Assembly: GCA_050084985.1 (NCBI GenBank)
Contig: JBITNC010000001.1
Span: forward strand, 29,636,001 to 29,700,000
Source of the DNA: Nageia nagi
Taxonomy: Eukaryota; Pinophyta
Direction of reading: 5' to 3'
Length of the DNA stretch: 64,000 nt
The notes under the pieces were generated by a model that saw only the letters and a program-made list of their open reading frames with translations, did not search any database and was not told the origin of the DNA. The position numbers and the translations under genes were made by a program. How positions within the stretch are numbered: position 1 is the stretch's first letter; the number at the start of each line of letters is the position of its first letter. Of the stretch, positions 49,600-61,139 are shown piece after piece.

Positions 49600-50714
49600 T
49601 TACAAGATCATTGGAATCCAATACCCAAATGTTGGTGACCTCGATAAATCCTCAACCCAGGCTGATGACCTTGGTCGAGGATTTTTTTTTTTTAAATCTA
49701 TAAAATTAAGCCTAAATCAAAAATTTAAATGGTTGAAAATGATTAAAATAATTAATATAGCTATCCTATAATTTCCATTTTCTAAATTAACTAGTACATC
49801 TAGAACAACACACACAAAATTAAAACAAAGGATTTAAAATCCTACCCTTTTTGATTGGCCTCCTTCAGCTAACTAGTCTCCTCCTAGGTGGTATTCTAGT
49901 CAACAGTAATGATAAAAGTGATAAAAAAACATGTCAACTGGTTAGGCAGAGTAAAAGGATAATAAGGTTCTAACCACCTTTAAAAAAGCAAATATAAAAA
50001 TGACATACAAGCCTTTTCTTTTTATTTGGGTAATGCCCCTTAAAATTTGATGATCCTATGGTGGATGCCGATGATCCTATGGCAAATGCTGGTGACACAT
50101 GAGGATTATCGATGACTCCTCCAAGGTTCTCAAAAAATAAATTGTGACTACATCGATAATCTTAAACACCTACAACTAGGTAAATTTGAGCAAAGATGTC
50201 AATTTTTGGCTCTATAAGACAACCAAAAATGATAGATCTAGAAAAGATTTAGCCTCTTAGATATGTCTAGCTTCAAAAATTGAACATGATTTAAAATGTA
50301 ATAATCTTTTGTGCAAGATTATTACAAAACCTTAGTATCAAGAAAAATATAGTACTGTAAAAATCAAATTATATACACAACACAAATCTTAATGACACAT
50401 ACTCACTTTGACATGCAAAGGTGATAAAGGTCTCATCATGCAATTGTTACAAGAAGCCCATAGTATGGATGGTCAACACAAGTGATGTTTTGGTATATAT
50501 CTAAAATTGTTTTCAAAATGCATCAAGAGAAAAAGATGAAAATATATTAGTTTCATGATTCAATTGATCAAGCTTGATTTACTCAAGAGACTAAGTCAAT
50601 TCTAAAACATATTGACCCTAGAGTCAAACCCTAAAGTTAGGGATTAAGAGTACCCACTTCTATTTTAGAATTATTGCTTGCTTTCAATAATAAATAATTT
50701 AAAAATGGGAAAAA
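49600..50714 (+). other. O1 region before the 3' LTR, with polypurine tract
   Basis: No gene. The purine run AAAAATGGGAAAAA at 50701-50714 abuts the 3' LTR and is the likely polypurine tract. Around 49605-49640 a short segment (ATCATTGGAATCCAATACCC) resembles part of the LTR near 50838-50870. Confidence 0.65.
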
Positions 50715-51552
50715 TGTAGACACATGAAAATGACCCTTCTTTCAATAGATGAAAGAAGAATGAAAAATTAAAAGTAAATTAAAAAATTTACTATACTTGT
50801 CAAAATATCAATGTCCTATTCTTGAATGTTGGTAACTCAAACCAATCGTTGGCATCCGATACCTAAATGTTGGTGACTCTAAAGTTGGTAAAATAAAAAT
50901 AAAAGTGGTAATATTTAAAGCATCTTAGGAAGAAAGCAAAGGATAATGGATGACTAACCATCCATCCTATACATTGCTACTTTAAATGACAACCATGATA
51001 AAGATGGATAGGCTTTTTTCTATCCATATTTTTGTCTCCAAAAGTGGAAACTTTTCCTATTTTCAAAAATTATAAATAAAGCCTTTAGCTATGAAGAAAG
51101 GGTCCTAATTTGAATGCAATATTTCTATGTCAAAACATATACAAGTTTTTGCTGAGTTAGATACATTTTTATTTCATTTTTCATATGGTTTTTTATGTTC
51201 ATTTTATATTATTTTTATGGTATGGATAGGTACGTTTGATGAGTTTATTGTTTGCATGTATGCAAGGATAATAGGTATAGAGCAGCTAAACTTGAAGAGT
51301 TGAAGAAGATAAAGAAGTCCAAATTTCCTATAGGTTTTTGAATATAATCCTTCAAGCTTGTAGACATTGAAATTAGGCCTAAAAAGACCTTTATCACTCT
51401 TATGTAAAAAGCCTATTGTACAAGGTGATAGATTCAAATGAATTTGTTATTTGTAATCATTTTAAGGTCTACACCAAAGAGCAATAAAGAAGTTTGTTGG
51501 TTGTAACATATCTTATCTTGTATACATGTAGTGTTACATTTTGGGTATGAAA
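50715..51552 (+). repeat. O1 3' LTR
   Basis: 838 bp, starting TGTAGACACATGAAAATG and ending GTATGAAA (canonical CA changed to AA). It matches 33823-34658. It is followed by the target duplication CCCTT. Confidence 0.93.
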
Positions 51553-52255
51553 CCCTTCAATAGTTCTTTTAATAATCTAGGTTAAGTTTTTATTTGTCAA
51601 TTTAGCCAACCCATTCCCTTGTAGGTAGTAGTTTGAAGAGAATAGCCAATAGATCTTGTACTCAACAACAAACTCTTATAAATTAGATTCGATGAATGCA
51701 AAACCATTATCTGATACAATGGTTTATGGGATACCAAAATGAGTGATCAATCTTTTTATCATCTCTATTATTACCTCCTGATTTGCATTTTTAAATGGTA
51801 TAGCTTTTGATCATCTTGTAAAGTAGTTTGTTACAATTAGGATAAACTTATGATCTACTAAAGAGTTTGAATTGATTATGATAATGAATTCTAAACTCCA
51901 TTATTGAAAATATTCTTCAACAACCACAAGTTTCATAGGTATGGTAACTTTTCTTTTTTTATCCATGTACCTACTATGCTTATCACATTTCCAAACTATC
52001 TTGAAGGAGTATTGGAACACAGTGGGTCAATAGTAGCCTGCTTGTAATATCTTTGCTATAGTAGTTAGACCACTGTAGTGTCCTTTAAAGAATCCATAGT
52101 GAAACTCCTACAAAATTCTCTAAGCTTCATCTTGAGTTACACATCTCAATTGGGTTTGATCAAACATTTTTCTATAGATATGATCATCAATCATTGTGAA
52201 TTTCAATGCCTATAATTTGAATCTTCTTCTCTAAAAGATATCAAAAGATTCAAGG
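51553..52255 (-). pseudogene. E3 integrase N-terminal part and core
   Basis: The zinc-binding segment near 52000-52110 reads FHYGFFKGHYSGLTTIAKIL, with both His present; only one Cys of the CxxC pair remains (VWKCDKHS). The core carries FTR.SKAIPF, HFGIP.TIVSDNGFAF with the second Asp (about 51710), and NYYLQGNGLAK near 51620. The frame breaks off at O1 and resumes at 33822. Confidence 0.85.
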
Positions 52256-52850
52256 AATCATCTAGTTCTAAAATAAATAAGGTATTGTTTTATCCAATCA
52301 CTCTCCTCATTAACATGCTCTTCATCCTTAACAAAATTTATCATGTGTGTTACCTTTGCTATGTTTTCATAGAGAGATCTTCCTATGATAAGCTTGGTTG
52401 GTTTGATCTCAACATCACACTCCATTATCTTTGTAATCCAACTAGCTTTCCCTTCACCCAATTACCTTTGAATAATATAATTTCCTACATCTGGGTGAAT
52501 GGTGTAAAAAAGAATTTTATTTTGAGACACATAATGCTTAAATGTTTTCAATCCACTTATAATTTAAAACACTTGCTTTTCAATGAATGAATACTTTACC
52601 TAATGTTTATGTAGTGTTCGACTATGAAAGGCTATAGGGTGTTCTTGTTTTTGGTCATCCTTTTGTACCAATATGGTTGCAATGCTTTTTTTAGCTTCAT
52701 AAGCATACATAATAAAATCTTTTGTAAAATATAGATTTTTCATAATTGGATCTTCTATTATTTCTCTATTTATATTATGAAAAGCTTTCTTTGCTTCATC
52801 AAACCAAGAAAATTGAGCATATTTCTTTAACATTGTAGTGATTGAAGAAA
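52256..52850 (-). pseudogene. E3 RNase H after RT
   Basis: Frame 52600-52833 contains WFDEAKKAFHNINREIIEDP and FTKDFIMYAYEAKKSIATIL, then HPIAFHSRTLHKH. Frame 52258-52461 continues with ASWITKIMECDVEIKPTKLI. This is the ordinary gypsy RNase H in its normal place. Confidence 0.88.
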
Positions 52851-52859
52851 TAATCTCAT

Positions 52860-53660
52860 AAAAATCACTAATAAATTTGCTAATAAAATTAATTTGACCA
52901 AGAAATGACTATAGGGCTTTCTTATTTGAGGGAAAAGGCAATGCCTCAATAGCATTGACTCTATTAAGATCAATTACCAACCCTTCTTTTGAAACAATGT
53001 GACCCAACAATTTCCCTTGGTTTACCATAAAAATAGATTTTTTGGGATTAATGGAAATTGTAAATTGCATGCATTTATAAAAATCTTGCCTATGGTGGTG
53101 TATGTGATATTTTCTTCTTTTAGAAAATATAGTGATATCATCTAAATAGACTAGGATTATCTTGTTAATCAACTCACCAAAGATATGGTCCATAGCTCTC
53201 TAAAATGTAGCCCCAGTATTAAAGAGACCAAAAGGTATTATCTAAAATGCAAATGTTTCCCAGTTCAATGTAGTTTTATACTGATCCTCATATTTTACCT
53301 AGATTTGATTGAATCATAAAAGCCATCAATCATAGAAAAGCAACATACTCTATCTACGTTTTGTAGGATTTATTCCATAGGAGGAAGAGGATAGTTATAT
53401 TTTAGGGACACTTGATTTAGATTCTTGAAATCCACACATAGTTTTATTTCTCCATTCTTTTTTTTTACAGGGACTGAATTGGATACCCAAGTAGAGTGCT
53501 TGATAGGATAAATTATTTTAGCATCTAGGAGCTTAAGCAACTCTTATTTCATAGCTTCTTATATCCTTGGGTTTTAAAGCCTTTGCTTTTGCCTATATGG
53601 TTTTGCATATGGATCAAGTTCAATGGTATGTTGGATCACATTCATGTCATAGGTATTTAG
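52860..53660 (-). pseudogene. E3 reverse transcriptase remnant
   Basis: The start near 53480-53640 reads IELDPYAKPYRQKQRL, LLDAKIIYPIKHSTWVSNSV and GEIKLCVDFKNLNQVSLKYN. The catalytic motif is YLDD in frame 52909-53193 (ILVYLDDITIFSKR), followed by INPKKSIFMVNQGKLLGHIV. The stops in the start region lie at least partly where Gln is usual. Confidence 0.92.
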
Positions 53661-53798
53661 ATTTTTATAAGTCCATGCAATTACTTTGGAAAATTCATCA
53701 TAGATCTAAAGTATCATTTCTTTTTCTTCCTTAGTGCATTCTAGTCTAACCTTTATGCTTCTTCCTAGACCAAATTCTAGCTCTGCATGAATTTCCTT

Positions 53799-54520
53799 TT
53801 AAGAAGCCAACACTTTGGCTCTTTGAACATCTTTAGAATCAAAAAATAATTCAAAGGAAAGAAAAGCTTTGGGTATAATATTATTTCTCAATTGAATAAC
53901 ATTTGATTCTTGAAAATAATTAGGGATTTCGGTAACACTATAGGTGTGAGATACTACATCTATTATAAAATTCATAATATGATCATTAGAGTCAAATACT
54001 TGCAAGAAATTTATAGTATCAGATACAAATTGCCTACATAAAAAATTAACTCCATAGATACCTCTTTTATGATGAATAGGATTAAAACATGCTCCTTTGC
54101 TAGTAAGTGCATCAACAATTTGATTATACTTTCTAGGAATAGGAACAAAATTGATAGACAAAAAAGATTCTAATAGATACCATACCCTATTACTATAAGT
54201 TTTCAAATAATGATGCCTTGCACTAATCTTATTTTTCACTTGATTAATGACTAGTTTAGAATCTCTATGGACTACTAGATATATGATACCCATGGTGATA
54301 ACTTTAGATAGCCCTAAATAGAGAGCTTCATACTCAACAACATTATTGGTGCAAGTCCACATGAATCTAAATGAAAACCTTCTTATATATCCCTAAGTTG
54401 ACTTAAAAACTACACCAGCATCATAACCATGTTTGCATCTGGTCCCATCAAAGAATATTATCCATACTTCATTTTCCTTTTCAGTTGAAACTGAAATTGG
54501 TTGAACACTCTCATGTAAGC
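53799..54520 (-). pseudogene. E3 RNase H between protease and RT
   Basis: A complete RNase H domain in one block: IIFFDGTRCKHGYDAGVVFK (first Asp), TNNVVEYEALYLGL (Glu), VVHRDSKLVINQVK (Asp) and RKYNQIVDALTSKG (last Asp). All four catalytic residues are present. One stop follows GVVFKST. After it, DSKDVQRAKVL and a linker lead directly into reverse transcriptase, and protease lies upstream. No LTR or other element boundary separates the three. This is an extra RNase H in an unusual place, before RT. Confidence 0.87.
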
Positions 54521-54779
54521 AATAATTTTCCATGCCAACATTAGTGACCTGATAATTAAGGTCATTTGATAAAAGTATCTATGTGGTTAGTAGTGATTCC
54601 ATGAGTGGATCCCTTTCAAAGATATCTACTTGCTCATAGTCATTCATATAATTTTTTTCAATGATTTTCATTAAATGGATATTCTTGATACCCTCATTTG
54701 GGACCTTAACATGCTTGTTTTAGAAAGGAAGTAGAAGGTGTTTTTAATCTAAATCTAAATATCCTTCTTAAATTGGTAG

Positions 54780-55302
54780 TAAATTATTTAGAGAAACAAA
54801 TTATAAATAGGTGTGGAAGATCAACTACAATAATATCTTGAATGACTCAAATATTAGGGCATGCATTTAGATTTATACTAACTCCTTTAAAACTACCAAT
54901 CACATCAATAGGAGAATAATCTAATTGTATGAGTCCATTAATGCATTAAGTTATAAATAATTTTATCTTGTCTACAATAGCTTTGGGAATAACATTACTA
55001 GCAGCTCTAGTATCAATCATACAATTATTAATGACCCAACCTTCTAATCTAAGGAAAAGATAAAAATGTGGTCTTCTAATACACATTGGAGCTGGATGGA
55101 AATCATTAGAATTTTCAAAAATAACATTATTCTCACTAGTCCTTTTCTTACAATTCTTTAACTTCAAAGCTTCTTGAAAAAGGTCAATTTGACCTAGAAT
55201 TCTCAATTCATCAAACATAGTCATTTTAGAAGGTGTTCTTTTTAATTCTTCCACTATATTATATGGAACATAAGATATTGACTTACATGATTTTGCAGGC
55301 AT
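54780..55302 (-). pseudogene. E3 protease remnant
   Basis: Frame 54946-55302 ends with WVINNCMIDTRAASNVIPKA, the active-site region in which the family's Asp-Ser-Gly has become Asp-Thr-Arg. It continues after stops with DYSPIDVIGSFKGVSINL and IIVVDLPHLFIICFSK, the usual second half. The Gly-to-Arg change should inactivate the enzyme. Confidence 0.85.
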
Positions 55303-57230
55303 ATGAAATCTAAATTATTGATTTGCCTTCTTTTGTTGTTCAGTTATAAAAGGATACCTCACTAGAGGAGGCCTCTCTTTCTCTGGGACATCATATCTGG
55401 TCTAAGTGGGATTTCTTGCAATAGGAGCAACATTACCTAGGACTTGTGAAATTTGACCCAGATGATTTGGAAATTGATTTACTAGATTCAATGGTTGAAA
55501 TATAGGAACCTTGGCTCTCTTAGCATCAGGTTGAGTTGAAGCAGATGCTTGATTTTATTGAGTGACTTGGGTCTACTATGGGGGTGCTAAAGTAGAGGCT
55601 CTAGCTTGTACATAGTTTTCCTACTCTCTAGCATAGCCTAGAATATAAAAATTTGCCATAGTTACATATGTAGCAAGATCTAATGTAGGTTCATTGATTT
55701 GATCAGAGTGCAATCCCAAGTATTGATGTTGATAGAATGTATAAAAATCTAAAAAATATGGAGAGAAATAAGGAGCACACCATTTTGTAACACTTAGAGC
55801 ATCACTTTCTACAAAACTAGCCATGATTGCATTATCTATAGCTTTAGGAGTATAAGGATATTCTAGTTAGTCCTAGGCTAGAATCTTGGTTGATACCAAT
55901 TATCATATCTTCTAAAACTCTAGCCTTGATTCTACCTCTCTTGCAAAGTGAGCTTCTTTTTCAAGTTCCAAATAGTAATATCTAGCTACCTTATTCTCTC
56001 ATCCTCTTATGAGTTTCAACTAGTACTTGTACTTGTTAATGTAAGAGCTAGGAGTGCTAGTACTTGGTTATAAGAAATAGGATTAGTAGCAGGGGGTGGT
56101 AAGGCTAGCACTCTTGGATGAGGAATCTATAATGGAGCTTATTTTGGAAATAAATTAGGAGGTAAGGGTATAATGGATCTTGGTTGCATTTTTTTAGAAG
56201 ATACCAAGGTATGTTCAGTAGTTTTGGCTATCTGATAAACATCTAGGGAAGTATCCCCTAACATAACATAAACACATTTAAATATGGGTGGAATGATTTA
56301 CAATAGTATACCAAGGATTGACCATTTGTTGGTATGATTCTTACTGTAATGGAATTCCAATTTTTCTAAAATCTTATATTGAGATCATCTATAAATTCAT
56401 GGGGGTATCTTTTAATACAAGTAATAAGGCTCAAAAAGGTATTATTATCACTATCTTTAGCAAATCTCTTGATTAGAGCTTGACATAACTCTTCCCATTA
56501 TTTATATACTGAGAAGCCAAAGTTCTAAACCATTCATCTACTTTTCCTTCAAAAGAGTGTGATAATAATCTAGTCATGATAGTTTTATTAGTGATATTAA
56601 AACTAGATTCCAAAAGGGATATATCTTGATAATGCTCATAAGGAATTTTTCTTGAACCATCATTTTTAGGTAAAAATTTAAAGGTTGCTTGAGTGATAAC
56701 TAAGGAATTAGTAGGAATTACTAATGGATGACTATTATTCCAAGTTGGAAAATTTGCAAGAGCTAGTTAATCCATATTTGGACTGGTTATGTTAAGTGAA
56801 GGATTTACCTAGATAGAACCAAATATAGTTGTTAATGGAAAAAATATTAGTGGATTTTTTGGGGAAAAAGTCCAAAAATATTTCACCTAGTCCTCCTTTG
56901 AGGAAGTGATAGCTCTTGAAATCTAGGTTCTTGGAAAAAACATTTGGCACTACTTCTAATGAATATGCAAACGCGAGGTGCCAAGCTTCGTCAAAATGAT
57001 TGGTATGATAGTAGATTTGTTAATAAGGTTTGAGAAACCTTATAATATTTGTAGCACAAAGGTGATAGCCTACCAGACACAACCATTTGGCCTATTCCAA
57101 AAATAGACTTAACTACTAGGTTTTATTCTCGTCCCAACAAGCATGCCAAAAATGATTGATGGTTTTGGCTCAAATGATCAAGTTTTACTTAGGTCCCATC
57201 AAGTGTGCCAAAAATGAACTAATATGCTAT
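55303..57230 (-). pseudogene. E3 gag remnant and leader
   Basis: A gag core near 56450-56720 includes NKTIMTRLLSHSFEGKVDEW and FRTLASQYI, the family segment usually written as FP.SL.G.A..W...L. A later block is the frame 55621-55824 (YFSPYFLDFYTFYQHQYLGL). Between gag and the LTR a candidate primer-binding site contains TTGGCACACTTGATGGG near 57190-57207; the match to a tRNA is not established. Confidence 0.65.
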
Positions 57231-59315
57231 TGATAAGGATTATGTAATGCTAAATAATAGTAGGGTTCTTGAATGAGCATAAGGTGGTGGGATAGTGTGC
57301 TCATGGGGTCTTCTGCTTAATCTCTGAATTATAAGCTAGTTCCTATCTATGAGAAAGGTCAAAAGTTACAGGAAAGAGATAAAAAAAGAGGTCAAGAGTA
57401 ACAAGAAAGGAATAAAAAAGGTCAAGAGTAATAGGTAAGAGATAAAAACCTAAACTATTGAAATCAAACTAAACTAATCATCCTAGGCATCAGTGTATAA
57501 GAAGTAATCCATAGCCAAGAGTAGGAATAGATCAACTATCTTGCTCTCAAGGTCTCACAATCGTAATACATAGCTATAGCTTTAGACACAACCACAAAAA
57601 CAACAATTACAAAACTAGATGGCAACCACAAAATACAAATGGTAAAATACTAGAGTCTCACATTACAATACATGTAAATAGTGCTTACTATTTATAATGT
57701 TGCCTTTAAAAAATGGGTGGTTTTTTACCATTAATGACTACAACTACCTATTTGAATAAGAGCAACATAAACTTAAATATTTATAGTATTTACAAAATAT
57801 TTTATGATTGAATCTAATTAAGAAGTATGGTTCAAATGTGGTGATGATTCTTGGAATCTGTAGATATTCAATCTTGTACTTATCTAGCTGTAATCAACCA
57901 TTTCTATGTCTTGAACATGGTGAATCTAGAATCAATCATATATTTAAGAGGTATGGTATATCATTTTATTTAGTACAATAAAGACATTTTTGCATTCAAT
58001 GGTCATCTAACTCTTTATAGCCATTAAATGTTTATGTTTGTAGATACTACTGCCATGTGGAAATGAGTTGCAGTTGACACATGGATAGAGTCCTGGGGGT
58101 GATACACTCTTGATTGAGTGGACCCAGGTGTTCCTCTCTTCTTATAATCCTTACTTGACCCTAGTATGTCTTGTTACACATCAATGGGTATTATTGAATA
58201 TATGTTTTGCCTATGGAACTTATCACCCACATATTTCTTCTGAAAAGTATGACATATCATTGAAAAATTGGTGGGGTTTTTTGAATATAGAGTTATGAAT
58301 ATCTCCCATCAATTTCTCCCAAAAAATGTGATTTTTTCACTCAAAACTAGCAAGGTTTGTTAAATATAGACTTGTGAACATCTCCTACTAATTTTTGTTC
58401 AAAAATGTAACATCATCAATTAATATTCATGGGGTATGTTGAATACAGAGTTATGAATATCTCTCACTGTGAAGCACTATTAGGACTTCCCACTAACTAG
58501 GCTATCTAGAGGCTTTTGATTTGCATCGAAAAGTATGATGTCACCATTAGATTTTCATAGCCTTCTTTTACTTGATAACACATGCTACATTACTTAAATT
58601 TAAATTAACACTTATATAAAATATTGCTAGGAAATAATACCCAAAATTTGCTAGACCAAAACCTAAGTAATTTGACTTGTAATAGGGCCTAGAATGGACT
58701 TAAACTATTGACTATGTACAATAGGTCTCAAAAATAATACCCATACTATGTAAAATAGAAACATAAGTAATTAGACTTGAGATAGATCCCAAACATAACT
58801 TATATGAACAAACAAACTATATATAATAATAATACCTAGAAATAAGACTTGAACTTGACTTAGATAAATACATAGACTCTATATAGGGTCCAAAATTGCA
58901 ACAAGGATCATAATTGACTTAGGAAAATCTCAAAAATGACTTATATAATACTTCCCAAAAGTGACTTAGACAAATACAAAGTCTATAATATTTCTTGGGA
59001 ATGACTTATAAACTTCACCCAGACTAGACCTAGAAAAATCTTGGAAATGACTTAGTCGGTTTTACAAAATGCATGCTTTTTAGGCTAGGAATTATACACA
59101 TCTCCTAGACATGAATAATTCAAAATAACACTTGAATTATAACAAAATGGTGGTTGAATAAGACCTAGTAATATGAACATGACCCAAAAATTACTCAAAC
59201 AAGACTAAGCTATAGTTTAGTGCATATATACACAAGAATATTGAGAAAAGTATAAGGTATATACAACTTACATTTAGTACTAAACCCATCAGAGTGTAAT
59301 TATGAAAAAATAACA
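57231..59315 (-). repeat. E3 5' LTR
   Basis: About 2.1 kb, matching 30891-33091 in the same orientation. On the minus strand it starts TGTTATTTTTTC at 59315. It is about 116 bp shorter than the 3' LTR, partly because it has two rather than three 30-bp units. Confidence 0.88.
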
Positions 59316-59720
59316 CATAGTAACCATTGCACATTGATAACTTGCACCTACATTTTTTAGTCTAGATGGTATAAATTTCTAACAAAAATTTCCCCATGGC
59401 GTAGTAAATGCTATTTTATGTTGATCAACATGATTAAATAAAATTTGATTGTAACCAAAGAAACCATCCATAAAATATAATGTATCATGACCAATAATGC
59501 TATCCATAGCCATATCAATATTTTTTGGTAAAGGAAAATAATCTTTTGGGTATGCATTATTGATATATATAAAGTCAGTACAAATCCTTATCTCTCCAGT
59601 TAGTTTAGTGACATGAATAATTTTAACCATCCATTTAGAATAATCTATAGGCCTAATAAAACTAACATTCAAATATTTTTTAATTTCTTTTTTAAATAAC
59701 AAAGCTTTAGATGGATGCAT
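59316..59720 (-). pseudogene. E2 reverse transcriptase start
   Basis: Frame 59379-59720 contains YLNVSFIRPIDYSKWMVKII, GEIRICTDFIYINNAYPKDY and LYFMDGFFGYNQILFNHVDQ, the fingers and early palm. It continues to RLKNVGASYQCAM just before E3. The other half is at 30262-30887. Confidence 0.9.
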
Positions 59721-60838
59721 CTTCCTTGGTTTTTACTTTATAAGTTTTGTATCTTTTTAAATGGTAAACTATGCATGACAAAAGATATATCTAATCTAGG
59801 TATATTATAATATGACTAAGAAAAACTTTTATTACATTCAATTAACTTGTTTCTATACCTTTCTTTGGATGGTATTGGAAGATAAGCTCCAAGGTTTATC
59901 AACCTCTTTTGATCACTTATGCTAATATTGGCTTTTATCAATTCTTCTATAGAAAATGTGGACTTATAATTTATTTGCAATAATGAAGGTAACTCCTCCA
60001 ATCTTGGTATTTCTTGGCTATTAATATCATCTTCATCAACTTGTTGTACCTAAAACACTTCATTAAAGTTTATCCCTTTTTTCAAAATATTCATATTTAC
60101 TAAGTACATAATTTGGTTACATTTTTGGATTTGATTTTGGTAATTCTAAATGTGCCCCCATGTATTCTAATATGTCATCATTAGTAGCAAAGCAATCAAA
60201 CTCAAGTTGTATAGTATCATCTATCCATTTTGTCTCATTAATTTCATCACACAATTCTATCATATTGCATTCTGGAACAAATTTAATATATATTGTAGTT
60301 TGTTTTGTATTTTGATCACTACCCAATCCCTTATTATCTTTCTACATTTCCTATTTTAATTTTTCTAATTTTCCCCTTTATATTTGCAATTGTCAATCAT
60401 GTACTTATGTACAATGGAGATAGGAAATAATTACCTACATTTTGTTTTCCATTTTATCATTTGATTAAACAAGTTTTAGAGATAAAGATGCTATCGAATA
60501 ATAACTACCTATTTATCCTTCATTTTCATGGCATTTGTTCCCTATTTCACCTTCAGCATGATGTATACACCCTGATTCACTTATAATTTTTAGATGGCCC
60601 AAGTTTTTTATAGAAGTTAATGGATCAAAATTCTCAATTTTGTACATTCCCATGCTTAATTTTGCACCTTTTACCTCTTTTTTTCCTTTTATTAATATCA
60701 ATTCTACCTCTAATGGAAATATTTGAAACTTAAGAAAATGTAAATCCAATCCTTGAATATCAATATCTACCATATTACACAACGTCTACAATTTTGGATC
60801 CCCTATGATTGCATGTATTTTTTCTTCATACTCAAATT
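59721..60838 (-). pseudogene. E2 linker between protease and RT
   Basis: Short minus-strand frames (59816-60001, 60117-60326, 60513-60782) continue the polyprotein without a recognised domain; one contains LGHLKIISESGCIHHAEGEI. A pol linker is the natural reading. Confidence 0.6.
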
Positions 60839-61129
60839 TTAAATACCATGAATTGTAGAAGGTACTGCATCCATATAATGTAACCAAGGTCTTCCTATGA
60901 TGAGGATATATGAATACTTTCTAATCCTAACATGAAAAATTATTTTGACACTCCTGACACCCAATGTGACCTCAAGTGTAACTAAACCAAGGTGTTTTTT
61001 AGTTGAACTATCATATGCCCTTATTCTAAAATTTAGCTCTTGTAGGGGTGGAATAGTTACATCATTACTTTCTAATTTTTGCAAGAATTTTTGGTAACAA
61101 ATATGAACAACTAAACCATGATCTACCAT
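60839..61129 (-). pseudogene. E2 protease remnant
   Basis: LGLVTLEVTLGVRSVKIIFH and YILIIGRPWLHYMDAVPSTI are the second half of a gypsy aspartic protease. The active-site half is altered: the frame starts with MVDHGLVVHI, where Asp-x-Gly would be expected. Confidence 0.87.
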
Positions 61130-61139
61130 TGCTTTTTTA

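Larger units (their letters stand above)
33823..51552 (+). mobile_element. Element O1: 17.7-kb Tat/Ogre-type Ty3/gypsy element
   Basis: Plus-strand element with LTRs of 836 and 838 bp and a 16-kb internal region, flanked on both sides by CCCTT (33818-33822 and 51553-51557), a perfect 5-bp target duplication. Order: long leader, gag, protease, acidic linker, reverse transcriptase, RNase H, second RNase H, integrase, then 6.6 kb of extra sequence with a sense remnant and an antisense PMD pseudo-gene before the 3' LTR. Large size, double RNase H and extra sequence after pol are features of the Tat/Ogre lineage. All coding parts are broken. Confidence 0.93.
30891..59315 (-). mobile_element. Element E3: Ty3/gypsy with 2.1-kb LTRs, carrying O1
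   Basis: Read right to left: 5' LTR (57231-59315), gag, protease, a complete RNase H, reverse transcriptase, a second RNase H, integrase, then 3' LTR (30891-33091). O1 (33823-51552) interrupts the integrase. Without O1 the element is about 10.7 kb. It sits in the reverse transcriptase of E2; CATAG occurs at 59316-59320 and at 30883-30887. Confidence 0.88.
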
